Assembly: GCA_959602645.1 (NCBI GenBank)
Contig: CAUGTZ010000038.1
Coordinates: 1-7,750, forward strand
DNA from: an uncultured Collinsella sp.
Lineage (GTDB): Bacteria > Actinomycetota > Coriobacteriia > Coriobacteriales > Coriobacteriaceae
Direction of reading: 5' to 3'
DNA length: 7,750 bases
Shown here: positions 1 through 7,240 of the stretch, in pieces
Layout: each line of letters begins with the position of its first letter
Position numbering within the stretch: position 1 is the stretch's first letter
Notes under the pieces: model-generated
Seen by the model: the letters and a program-made list of their open reading frames with translations, nothing else
The model's database searches: none
What the model was told of the DNA's origin: nothing
Made by a program: the position numbers and the translations under genes

Positions 1-94
1 GCGGCGTAGTCGCTATTTATTCAGTCCAAGTTTCGGGGCGCAGTTCACTGTCCCCATTGTGGTGGTTTGGACCGGCTGGGCATGTGTGCATCGG

Positions 95-118
95 GTGGTA
101 TCGAAGTTGAGATACCAC
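95..118. repeat. Inverted repeat in glmS leader
   Basis: GTGGTATC at 95-102 is exactly mirrored by GATACCAC at 111-118, with an 8-base spacer. A third, partial copy (GGTATATC) follows at 123-130. The repeat lies upstream of the likely glmS -10 box, so it could be a protein-binding operator or, if transcription starts further upstream, an RNA hairpin. There is no T-tract after it, so it is not an intrinsic terminator. The structure is directly seen; any regulatory role is inference. Confidence 0.5.
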
Positions 119-144
119 TTCTGGTATATCAGCTTGCGCTTGCG

Positions 145-158
145 TGAGTACAATACTC
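145..158 (+). promoter_or_regulatory. Candidate -10 box and palindrome for glmS
   Basis: TACAAT at 149-154 matches five of six bases of the TATAAT consensus and lies about 75 bases before the glmS start. It is embedded in a small palindrome, GAGTA (146-150) and TACTC (154-158) around CAA. I see no good -35 box at the normal distance. An alternative is TTGCGT at 140-145 with TTATAC at 164-169, 18 bases apart. The promoter choice is therefore uncertain, but overlap of a palindrome with a -10 box is a usual place for a repressor site. Confidence 0.35.
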
Positions 159-228
159 GAACGTTATACGTCTCAGCGCCCCCTGTGCGTGGACGTCTTG
201 CAGTCACGCGAACGAAGGGATTTATCCT

Positions 229-2076
<1,848 letters not shown>

Positions 2077-2101
2077 CTAATATTCCGCCGTTCTAGCGAC
2101 T

Positions 2102-2139
2102 AAGGCCCGGCTCCGCACCAAGACGGAGCCGGGCCTTTT
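2102..2139 (+). terminator. Rho-independent terminator of glmS
   Basis: A perfect 14-bp GC-rich stem (2102-2115 with 2124-2137) closes an 8-base loop, and the T-run continues to 2139. It starts 26 bases after the glmS stop codon. The 5' arm begins with AA, so the structure is partly bidirectional, but the convergent gene has its own terminator just beyond. Confidence 0.93.
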
Positions 2140-2153
2140 CTGCATTTGCCCAG

Positions 2154-2194
2154 ATAAAACCTGCCAAAATAAACCTGTCCCTTCTTGGCAGGTT
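2154..2194 (-). terminator. Rho-independent terminator of the GntR gene
   Basis: A perfect 10-bp inverted repeat pairs 2185-2194 (AACCTGCCAA on the minus strand) with 2158-2167, around a 17-base loop. The second arm runs straight into TTTTAT on the minus strand. The first arm overlaps the TAA stop codon of the minus-strand gene, so the hairpin begins inside the coding end. With the glmS terminator it forms a compact pair of terminators between convergent genes. Confidence 0.75.
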
Positions 2195-2894
2195 AGCGGA
2201 GCTTGCTGGTCTCGAAGTACTCGGGGAACTGGTCCAGAACCTCCGTTTGGTTACGGAACATCATGTGCAGGTGCTTGCTGACCAAAAAACTCGCCTCGAT
2301 GGGGTCGCGACCGGCGATAGCGCGGCGGATTTGCTTGTGCTCGTTAACAGTCTCCTGATTGTCGAGCGTCTGCGTGGCGGCGCGCAGCCAGCGGAAGCGC
2401 TCCAGGTCGGCATTGGTCGCCTCGAGCCAGGACCACACGGTACTGCGACACGCGATGCTAAAGATCATGCGGTGCATGAGGTTGTCGCTTAAAAAGAAGC
2501 CGATGCGATCCTCCTCGGCCATGGTTTTTTCCTGCAGTGCGATGGCTCGGTCGAGCTGCTCGATGCCTGCCGAGGTGGCACGGGCGCAGCACTCCACAAT
2601 CACCTGCTTTTCCAAGTGCTCGCGAATGTAGCAGGCGCTCTCGGCAAGAGTGAGGTTGATGGGCGAGACATAGGTGCCGCTTTGGGGCACGGTGCGCACC
2701 AGGCCCTCTTGCGCCAGACGCACCAGCGCCTCGCGCACAGGGGTTCGCCCCATATCAAGGTCGTCGCAAAGCTGCTTTACGCCCAGCTTTTCGCCCGGCT
2801 TGTAGTCCAGGTAGACGATTTTGCGTCGAATGGTGTGGTAGGACTGGTCCTGTAGGCTCGTTTCCTGCTCGCCGACGTGCATCGATTCTTCCAT
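2193..2894 (-). CDS. GntR family transcriptional regulator, FadR/FCD subfamily
   Basis: This is a 233-residue DNA-binding regulator. The winged helix (about residues 13-78) contains the GntR signature GVKQLCDDLDMGRTPVREAL followed by VRLAQEGLV and the wing QSGTYVSP. The C-terminal all-helical FCD ligand domain (about 85-215) keeps the usual metal-binding pattern: Asp137 and His141 (D-x3-H in SDNLMHR), His186 (NEHKQI) and His208 (SKHLHMMF). FCD regulators usually sense small carboxylates or related metabolites; the ligand here cannot be named. I chose the ATG at 2894, which has GAGG four bases upstream. A GTG at 2918 in the same frame lacks an RBS and would overlap a palindrome, and an ATG at 2882 is also possible. 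The gene is divergent from the YeiH-type transporter, so control of that gene and of itself is plausible but inferred. Confidence 0.9.
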   Translation of the reverse strand: MEESMHVGEQETSLQDQSYHTIRRKIVYLDYKPGEKLGVKQLCDDLDMGRTPVREALVRLAQEGLVRTVPQSGTYVSPINLTLAESACYIREHLEKQVIVECCARATSAGIEQLDRAIALQEKTMAEEDRIGFFLSDNLMHRMIFSIACRSTVWSWLEATNADLERFRWLRAATQTLDNQETVNEHKQIRRAIAGRDPIEASFLVSKHLHMMFRNQTEVLDQFPEYFETSKLR

Positions 2895-2919
2895 AGTGCC
2901 TCGCAACCGTTCTATCACA

Positions 2920-2931
2920 CTGATATGTCAG
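2920..2931. promoter_or_regulatory. Candidate operator in the gntR/yeiH divergent region
   Basis: CTGATATGTCAG has 4-bp perfect arms (CTGA and TCAG) around TATG. It lies 26 bases upstream of the regulator's ATG and just downstream of CATAAT (minus strand, 2938-2943), which matches five of six bases of a -10 box. A short TGA-N4-TCA palindrome here suits autorepression by a dimeric winged-helix protein. Assignment to this GntR protein is inference, as only one copy is seen. Confidence 0.35.
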
Positions 2932-2937
2932 CTGTTA

Positions 2938-2943
2938 ATTATG
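2938..2943 (-). promoter_or_regulatory. Candidate -10 box for the GntR gene
   Basis: On the minus strand CATAAT differs from TATAAT at one base and lies about 45 bases upstream of the chosen ATG. No good -35 element sits 16-18 bases upstream, so this is a weak call. For the divergent transporter gene I found only a poor -10 candidate, TATCAT at 3042-3047, also without a well-spaced -35. Confidence 0.3.
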
Positions 2944-3086
2944 ACGCGAATCAGCTCTCCACGGTGGGTAATTCGACTGTTGCCCGAGAACTATTGCGGC
3001 ATCTTGGTCTGTGTTTGTGCGGAGTTGTGTTCAAATTGCCGTATCATAAGCCGTCGCAAACGTGAAATAGAAAGAAGGAATCCCAT

Positions 3087-4121
3087 ATGCAACTGGCGAA
3101 TATCGTACGCGAGCGCTGGAAGGGCGTCTTGTTCTGCCTGATCGTCGCCATCCCCGCGATGTTGCTCGGCAAACAGATTGAGGTGGTCGGCGGGCCAGTG
3201 TTTGCCATCCTCTTTGGCATGGTCCTGGCGCTCGTCTTTCCCAAGAATCGTCGCGAACAGCTCGCCGCCGGTGTCACCTATACGTCTAAAAAAGTCTTGC
3301 AGTACGCGGTAATCCTGCTTGGTTTTGGCATGAACCTCTCGCAGATTCTGTCCAAAGGCGCTCAGTCGCTGCCGATTATCGTGGCGACGATCTCGACCTC
3401 GCTTGTCATCGCCTTCGTGCTCTGCCGCGTCATGAACGTGCCGGGCAAGATCGCGACGCTTGTGGGTGTGGGTTCGTCGATTTGCGGCGGTTCTGCCATC
3501 GCCGCGACCGCGCCCGTCATCGATGCCGACGATCGTGAGATTGCCCAGGCTATTTCGGTCATCTTCCTGTTTAACGTTATCGCGGCGCTCGTGTTTCCGA
3601 CGCTCGGCGGCATGCTCGGGCTGACCAACGAGGGCTTTGGTCTGTTTGCCGGCACCGCCATCAACGACACTTCGTCCGTAACGGCTGCGGCGAGCGCTTG
3701 GGACAGCATGCATCCCGGTGCCAATGTGCTCGAGAGCGCCACGGTGGTCAAGCTCACCAGGACGCTGGCCATTATTCCCATTACGTTGGTTCTCGCATGC
3801 TGGCAGATGCATCTGGCGCGCAAGGCCGGCGGCGACGCCAAAAGCACGTTCTCGCTTAAACGCGCGTTTCCCATGTTTGTGCTGTTCTTTGTGCTGGCGA
3901 GCGTAATCACCACGGTGCTTCAGCTTCCCGCGTCCATTACGGCGCCCATCAAGGAGCTTTCGAAGTTCTTTATCGTGATGGCCATGGCGGCTATTGGCTT
4001 TAATACCGATATCGTCGAGCTGGTCAAAAAGGGCGGTAAGCCCATCGCATTGGGCTTTTGCTGCTGGATTGGCATTGCGTGCATGAGTTTGGGAATGCAG
4101 CACGTGCTGGGAATCTGGTAG
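3087..4121 (+). CDS. YeiH/UPF0324 family membrane protein, putative sulfate/anion exporter
   Basis: This 344-residue polytopic inner-membrane protein belongs to the YeiH family (Pfam Cons_hypoth698, the 'putative sulfate exporter' class). Family function rests mainly on genetics and classification; export of sulfate, sulfite or another anion is likely but unproven here. I count about ten to eleven hydrophobic segments, roughly at 12-28, 36-51, 70-88, 94-113, 124-145, 155-175, 185-203, 225-241, 261-280, 293-306 and 318-340. Hallmarks are GVGSSICGGSAIAATAPVI (127-145), GTAINDTSSVTAAASAW (189-205) and the C-terminal FNTDIVELVKKGGKPIALG (305-323). The ATG has AAGGA at 3075-3079, seven bases upstream. 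It is transcribed away from the GntR-type regulator, a typical regulator-transporter pairing. No U-tract terminator follows the stop codon; palindromic DNA starts about 40 bases later. Confidence 0.9.
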   Translation: MQLANIVRERWKGVLFCLIVAIPAMLLGKQIEVVGGPVFAILFGMVLALVFPKNRREQLAAGVTYTSKKVLQYAVILLGFGMNLSQILSKGAQSLPIIVATISTSLVIAFVLCRVMNVPGKIATLVGVGSSICGGSAIAATAPVIDADDREIAQAISVIFLFNVIAALVFPTLGGMLGLTNEGFGLFAGTAINDTSSVTAAASAWDSMHPGANVLESATVVKLTRTLAIIPITLVLACWQMHLARKAGGDAKSTFSLKRAFPMFVLFFVLASVITTVLQLPASITAPIKELSKFFIVMAMAAIGFNTDIVELVKKGGKPIALGFCCWIGIACMSLGMQHVLGIW

Positions 4122-4173
4122 AGAAGTAGCTTATTTGCGTGCTGCATGCTGGTGAGCGCATGCCTGCGGTGGA

Positions 4174-4238
4174 GCGATAGGAGCTCTTGCGGGTATGGCT
4201 TGTCCGCAGGTTTATAGGTCCCGAAGAGCTCTTATCGC
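4174..4238. repeat. Long inverted repeat with two SacI-type palindromes
   Basis: GCGATA-G-GAGCTCTT at 4174-4188 is mirrored by AAGAGCTC-T-TATCGC at 4224-4238; fourteen positions are Watson-Crick and one is G-T. Each arm is itself palindromic: AAGAGCTCTT at 4224-4233 is perfect and AGGAGCTCTT at 4179-4188 has one mismatch. Their centres are 45 bp apart. No T-tract follows, so it is a poor terminator. A pair of binding sites for a dimeric regulator about 70 and 115 bp upstream of the candidate -10 box is one reading; a leader or 3'-end hairpin is the other. Confidence 0.65.
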
Positions 4239-4262
4239 CCCGCCAGGATGGCGATGCGGGGC
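4237..4262. repeat. GC-rich hairpin
   Basis: GCCCCGC at 4237-4243 pairs perfectly with GCGGGGC at 4256-4262. Within it, CGCCA (4241-4245) can alternatively pair with TGGCG (4249-4253). The first arm shares two bases with the end of the preceding long inverted repeat, so the two hairpins compete if transcribed. It could help end transporter transcription, but lacks a U-tract. Confidence 0.45.
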
Positions 4263-4296
4263 AACTCATATACTCGCAGGACGGCGGCCTCTGCCC

Positions 4297-4332
4297 TATA
4301 GTGTTTGGTGAGCAATATCGTTCAATTTTGAA
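4297..4332 (+). promoter_or_regulatory. Candidate promoter -10 box and downstream palindrome
   Basis: TATAGT at 4297-4302 matches five of six -10 consensus bases and lies 85 bases before the ATG of the next gene; no convincing -35 is present. Downstream, at about +13, TTCAA-TT-TTGAA (4321-4332) is a perfect 5+5 palindrome, nested in a wider repeat AGTGTTT (4300-4306) and AAACACT (4331-4337). This position fits an operator. A protein partner cannot be named. Confidence 0.35.
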
Positions 4333-4386
4333 ACACTCGCCCGCGCGGCCGTCGGTGGCGGCGTGGCGTCGAGGACGGGACGCAAT

Positions 4387-5604
4387 ATGAACAGTGACGC
4401 CAAGCTACAAATCTTGATCGAGGCCTTGGCTGCTGCCGGGGCCTCGGCGTTGGCAATCGATGGGCATGGACACGTGGCGATTTCGACCATGGATGATGTC
4501 GCGCTCGAGCAAGATGTCGCGGCATTTGTCGCCGAGCGCCTGGGGCGCGTGGGCAACGGCACGCGCCTGGTGATGGGGCATGCGGGAGGGCGCTTGAGCC
4601 TCACGGTGCGTCCGGTCGCCAAGGAAGACGGCGCGCTTTGGGTGGTCGTGATCCGCGAGGTGCGCGGTGTGGCGGCACACGCGGGCATTGAGTGGCTTAA
4701 CGCAGATGAGGTCGAGGCGCGCTACGAGGCAAGCGCGTACGGCATTGTCGAGGGTGCCGCTGCGGTCTCTGGCCCCGTCTGCGAAAGCTATGCCCGCGGC
4801 GTGCCCCTCATGTTGGAGGGCGAGCTGGGTGCCGGCCAGGCAGAGATTGCAAAACGCCTCTATCTGGATGGGCCTTATGCTGACGAACCCTTTGTGTCCG
4901 TGGCACTTGACGAGCTCACAGATCGCGGCTGGCGCCATCTGCTCAAAAGCTCGGAATCGCCGCTGTTCCAGGCAGGGCTGACCCTTTGTATTGGCGGCTG
5001 GCATGCACTTTCGCCGCAGCGTCTGCGCGAGCTTGTCTCTACGATGACCGACACGGCGCTGGCCGCGCGTTGCCATGTGGTTCTGACGGCAAACGATATG
5101 CCGGGCGGTGGCGAAAGCGAACAGGCCGCTTTTGTAACCGAGCGCTTGGCGTGCGCAGTGAGTGTGGCGCCTGCGATTGCCGAGCAGGGTGGCGCATCGA
5201 AAAAGGTCGCGCAGTATTTGTCGTATCTGTCAGATGTCTTTGGAACTGCCGCTCCGAGTATGTCTGAGGAGGCTGCCTCGACACTCAACGGCTATCGCTG
5301 GCCACGTAACTATCTGCAGCTTCGCGAGGTCTCGGAACGACTCTATATATTAGTAGGGCCGGGTGTGGCGGAGCGCACGGTGGCGGAGGAGGTGCTCGCC
5401 CAGGAAGACGTCATCAAAACCGCAACCTTTGGCACTCCGACGCTCGACAGCGACCTGTATATCCTGCGTCCACTGACCGATACCGAACGCGACATCGCGC
5501 GGCTGGTCGTAGGCTACCTTCAGGGCAACCGGACCCGCGCTGCCGAGGTGCTGGGAATAAGCCGCACGACCCTGTGGCGCTTGCTGAAGGACGACGACCG
5601 CTGA
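4387..5604 (+). CDS. Degenerate sigma-54-activator-like regulator (PAS-like, AAA+ remnant, Fis-type HTH)
   Basis: The 405-residue protein has the order of an NtrC-class activator. Residues about 1-95 resemble a PAS-type sensor (ALAIDGHGHV near 21-30, SLTVRPVAKEDGALWVVVIR at 71-90). About 130-340 align by pattern to the AAA+ sigma-54 interaction domain: GELGAGQAE at 145-153 replaces the Walker A GExGxGKE with Lys changed to Gln151; LTLCIGGWHALSPQ at 198-211 replaces GGTLFLDEIxxL, so the Walker B acids are lost; GYRWPRNYLQLREV (302-315) equals the WPGNxREL segment. The GAFTGA loop is missing, as are FRxDLYYRL and PPLRER. Residues 363-402 are a sound Fis-type helix-turn-helix (GNRTRAAEVLGISRTTLWRL). 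It probably cannot hydrolyse ATP or open sigma-54 promoters, and likely acts as a DNA-binding repressor or sigma-70 regulator. I chose ATG 4387, with GGGA six bases upstream; a GTG at 4363 in frame is the alternative. Confidence 0.8.
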   Translation: MNSDAKLQILIEALAAAGASALAIDGHGHVAISTMDDVALEQDVAAFVAERLGRVGNGTRLVMGHAGGRLSLTVRPVAKEDGALWVVVIREVRGVAAHAGIEWLNADEVEARYEASAYGIVEGAAAVSGPVCESYARGVPLMLEGELGAGQAEIAKRLYLDGPYADEPFVSVALDELTDRGWRHLLKSSESPLFQAGLTLCIGGWHALSPQRLRELVSTMTDTALAARCHVVLTANDMPGGGESEQAAFVTERLACAVSVAPAIAEQGGASKKVAQYLSYLSDVFGTAAPSMSEEAASTLNGYRWPRNYLQLREVSERLYILVGPGVAERTVAEEVLAQEDVIKTATFGTPTLDSDLYILRPLTDTERDIARLVVGYLQGNRTRAAEVLGISRTTLWRLLKDDDR

Positions 5605-5615
5605 GCGAGGCGCTC

Positions 5616-5644
5616 GTGACCGCATGCAGCGCGTGTGCTACAGT
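5616..5644 (+). promoter_or_regulatory. Promoter for the membrane protein gene
   Basis: GTGACC at 5616-5621 (four of six -35 bases) is followed after exactly 17 bases by TACAGT at 5639-5644 (four of six -10 bases). TG at 5636-5637 sits one base before it, giving an extended -10 element. The start would fall near 5651, only about 47 bases after the preceding stop codon. This argues that the downstream gene has its own transcript and that the in-frame GTG at 5635, which lies inside the promoter, is not the start. Confidence 0.55.
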
Positions 5645-5688
5645 CCAAAGCGGTAATGTTTCGATTGCGTTACGGCGTGCGGGGGTGT

Positions 5689-6264
5689 ATGACGGAGACT
5701 TCAAAACCAAATCGGGCTCGAAAGCCCACGGCGCCGGTCAACCGCCGCACGACTTCGCGGACGTGGGGCAAAAGCGCCTCAGGCTTCGATGGCTCGTTCA
5801 AACGCACTAGATATGGCTATCCTTCGGCAAGCGCTCGCTTGGCCATGCAGGCCGAATCGTCGCTGTGGGGCCGTAAGCGTGTGGTGGGGTCAAAGCTCAA
5901 GCACGACGGAACGCTCGGCTACATTAGCCGTGGCGCTGCTCGCCGTAGCGGCCTCAATCCCGCAGGCTGGCATCGTTATGTGCCGATCGTGGTCATTGCC
6001 GCGATAATCGCCATCGCGCTCGCGGCACTTGGTTACGCCGGCGGCGGGGCCGACCTGAGTGCGATGTTCGGGTCTGCTGAGCTCGCGCATGCCGGCACGG
6101 AGCTTGTCGAGGGCGCTCAGGCCCAGACGGGCGTGGCGCCTCAGCGTGGTATCGTTGCGGCGGCCTCCACCATCGCCGATGCGCAAAAGGACGAGGACGA
6201 ACAAGGCAGCGAAGCCGAAACGACCCAGACGAACGAAATGACGACAACCCCATCGGCAAGATAA
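5689..6264 (+). CDS. Uncharacterised single-pass membrane protein
   Basis: I do not recognise this 191-residue protein. Residues 1-96 are strongly basic and low in hydrophobicity (KPNRARK, KRTRYGYP, WGRKRVVGSKLKH). One clear membrane segment follows at about 97-117 (YVPIVVIAAIIAIALAALGY). The rest, about 118-191, is Ala/Gly-rich then acidic and Thr-rich (DAQKDEDEQGSEAETTQTNE). By the positive-inside rule the basic half should be cytoplasmic and the acidic tail outside, possibly in the wall layer. The layout resembles membrane-anchored envelope or cell-division accessory proteins, but no domain is seen. ATG 5689 was chosen because upstream GTG 5635 and ATG 5656 lie within or right next to the promoter; GGGGG precedes it by four bases as a modest RBS. 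ATG 5656 would add 11 residues. Confidence 0.7.
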   Translation: MTETSKPNRARKPTAPVNRRTTSRTWGKSASGFDGSFKRTRYGYPSASARLAMQAESSLWGRKRVVGSKLKHDGTLGYISRGAARRSGLNPAGWHRYVPIVVIAAIIAIALAALGYAGGGADLSAMFGSAELAHAGTELVEGAQAQTGVAPQRGIVAAASTIADAQKDEDEQGSEAETTQTNEMTTTPSAR

Positions 6265-6394
6265 GTTGCGAGTGGGGTGGCTAATTTGGGACGGGCTTTT
6301 TAGCTGCCCAAGTGTCGAATGCCAACAACGGTTCATTCGATGTCAGTCGCCAACAGCGAGCGAGCCGCATTTGTGCCAAGGTGACGTGAAATGA

Positions 6395-6423
6395 GAGGGC
6401 GCTGACCTTTTGGTCGCGCCCTC
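6395..6423. terminator. Terminator-like hairpin without U-tract
   Basis: GAGGGCGC (6395-6402) pairs with GCGCCCTC (6416-6423) and GACC (6404-6407) with GGTC (6412-6415). Only a single bulged T separates the two helices, and the loop is TTTT. That gives twelve base pairs of very stable stem. Downstream on plus is GAAATT and on minus TCATTT, so neither side has a proper T-run. Its position between convergent stop codons suggests two-way termination or 3'-end protection. Confidence 0.55.
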
Positions 6424-6474
6424 GAAATTGAACGTCAGATTGGCGTGAATGCGGGTCGCGCAGCGTCAGCGGGG

Positions 6475-6496
6475 CCGTCGTTCGTTAGAACGGCGG
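6475..6496 (-). terminator. Hairpin just after the nitroreductase stop codon
   Basis: Positions 6475-6483 (CCGTCGTTC) and 6488-6496 (GAACGGCGG) form nine pairs including one T-G pair, around a 4-base loop. It begins six bases after the minus-strand stop codon. The minus-strand sequence beyond it is C-rich with no T-tract, so it is at most a U-less terminator or an mRNA 3' stabiliser. Confidence 0.4.
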
Positions 6497-6502
6497 AACT
6501 AA

Positions 6503-7024
6503 TTACCTGACGTACACGATGTTGTCGCGGCGAGGCTTGGCCTCGGGAAGCACGTCTTCGGCATAGCCCAGAATGCAGTTGCCCACACCGCGCAGGCTTC
6601 CGTCGGCGGGCAGACCCCACTTGGCCAGCAGTTCCAATCCCTCGGGTGAGTCAAAGACCTCGTGTGCTCGGTGGATCCAACACGAATCGACGCCCAGCGC
6701 ATAGGCAGCGTTGAGCAGGTTGCCCATGGCGAGCGAGCCGTCTTCCAGGTGCGTGGGCACGCTGCGGTCGACGAGCACCACCACAACGGTCTTGGCTCCG
6801 TAGAGGGGATCTCCCTCGCTACCCATAACCTGGGCGTTGAGCTGCGAGAGGCGCTCGACGGTTGCGGGGTCGGTGACGGCGACGAACGTGACCGGCTGGC
6901 GTCCCATGCCGCTCGGCGCATACTGACCGGCTTCGATAATGCGTGCGAGCTTCTCGGCCTCGACAGGGCGATCGCTGTATTTGCGGCAGCTGCGGCGATG
7001 GATGAGCGCCTCGATGGTCTCCAT
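6503..7024 (-). CDS. Nitroreductase family FMN-dependent oxidoreductase
   Basis: A 173-residue cytoplasmic flavoenzyme of the nitroreductase superfamily, expected to use NAD(P)H to reduce nitro groups, quinones or similar electron acceptors; the true substrate is unknown. The N-terminal FMN-phosphate motif is HRRSCRKYSDRPV (9-21). The flavin-binding QYAPSGMGRQPVTFVAV is at 34-50, the helix LAMGNLLNAAYALGVDSCWI at 98-117, and the C-terminal GVGNCILGYAEDV at 146-158. The short length fits the compact single-domain type that works as a homodimer with shared active sites. The ATG at 7024 is preceded by AGGAGG with four bases between, a strong RBS. The frame stays open upstream to 7117 but that extension has no family similarity. 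The gene is transcribed away from the small gene at 7315, with boxes in the shared upstream DNA. Confidence 0.93.
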   Translation of the reverse strand: METIEALIHRRSCRKYSDRPVEAEKLARIIEAGQYAPSGMGRQPVTFVAVTDPATVERLSQLNAQVMGSEGDPLYGAKTVVVVLVDRSVPTHLEDGSLAMGNLLNAAYALGVDSCWIHRAHEVFDSPEGLELLAKWGLPADGSLRGVGNCILGYAEDVLPEAKPRRDNIVYVR

Positions 7025-7159
7025 GTGTCCTCCTGACGTTGGTTGCGATGCCTCGTTCTTACCCGCCGAACCAAAACCGTAATCGCGCCGTCGGCCCCAA
7101 AAAATGCAAGCTACCAAGTGGAAAAGTTGGTTTGCATAAAACTTCAGCCAGAATGTGAC

Positions 7160-7208
7160 AAACCGGTGGGATGATTAAACGTTTTATCCCGTCTACCCTG
7201 CGGTTTTT
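7160..7208 (+). promoter_or_regulatory. Terminator-like fold in the leader of the small gene
   Basis: AAACCG at 7160-7165 can pair with CGGTTT at 7201-7206. This encloses a second stem, GGGAT (7168-7172) with ATCCC (7186-7190), extendable by GA/TT. The outer arm runs directly into TTTTT (7204-7208). If transcription of the 7315 gene starts upstream, this could act as an attenuator. It could also end transcripts from the left. The 6-bp outer stem is AT-rich, so stability is doubtful. Confidence 0.3.
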
Positions 7209-7240
7209 ACCATTTGCCTAAATGATGCGCGCATAAGCCC

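Larger units (their letters stand above)
4122..4386. other. Intergenic region rich in inverted repeats
   Basis: This 265-base stretch between the transporter and the next regulator holds no supported gene. It contains two interleaved inverted repeats: CCTGCGG at 4163-4169 with CCGCAGG at 4204-4210, and a 15-position stem with one G-T pair joining 4174-4188 to 4224-4238. A further hairpin lies at 4237-4262, a likely -10 box TATAGT at 4297-4302, and a palindrome at 4321-4332. The repeats are individually listed. The first two cannot easily form together as RNA, because four bases would have to span a 15-bp helix. They are either alternative RNA folds or DNA sites. Confidence 0.6.
6265..6502. 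other. Intergenic region between convergent genes
   Basis: These 238 bases contain no supported gene. They hold two good hairpins (6395-6423 and 6475-6496), listed separately, and a weak fold near 6286-6311 (TTGGG with CCCAA around a TTTTTA stretch) that could end the upstream plus-strand transcript. None has the normal stem plus U-tract layout. Confidence 0.6.

Noticed and set aside
160..228. glmS ribozyme in the leader (AGCGCC seen near 175)
   Set aside because: Only about 50 bases separate this hexamer from the start codon, far less than the ribozyme needs, and the conserved core sequences are absent.
2991..4103. 370-codon open frame antisense to the YeiH-type gene
   Set aside because: It is extremely rich in Arg, His, Asp and Gly with no fold-like pattern, and mirrors a well-supported membrane protein gene.
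4187..4390. 67-codon frame in the palindrome-rich intergenic region
   Set aside because: It has no RBS, overlaps the inverted repeats and the next gene's start, and has no recognisable protein pattern.
4405..5076. 223-codon open frame antisense to the degenerate regulator
   Set aside because: It is a shadow of a forward gene whose HTH and AAA+ remnants are clear.
5635..5688. N-terminal extension of the membrane protein from GTG 5635
   Set aside because: The GTG lies inside the extended -10 promoter element, so it would not be on the transcript.
7025..7117. N-terminal extension of the nitroreductase
   Set aside because: The AGGAGG site directs the start at 7024, where the family's typical N-terminus begins; the extension shows no similarity.
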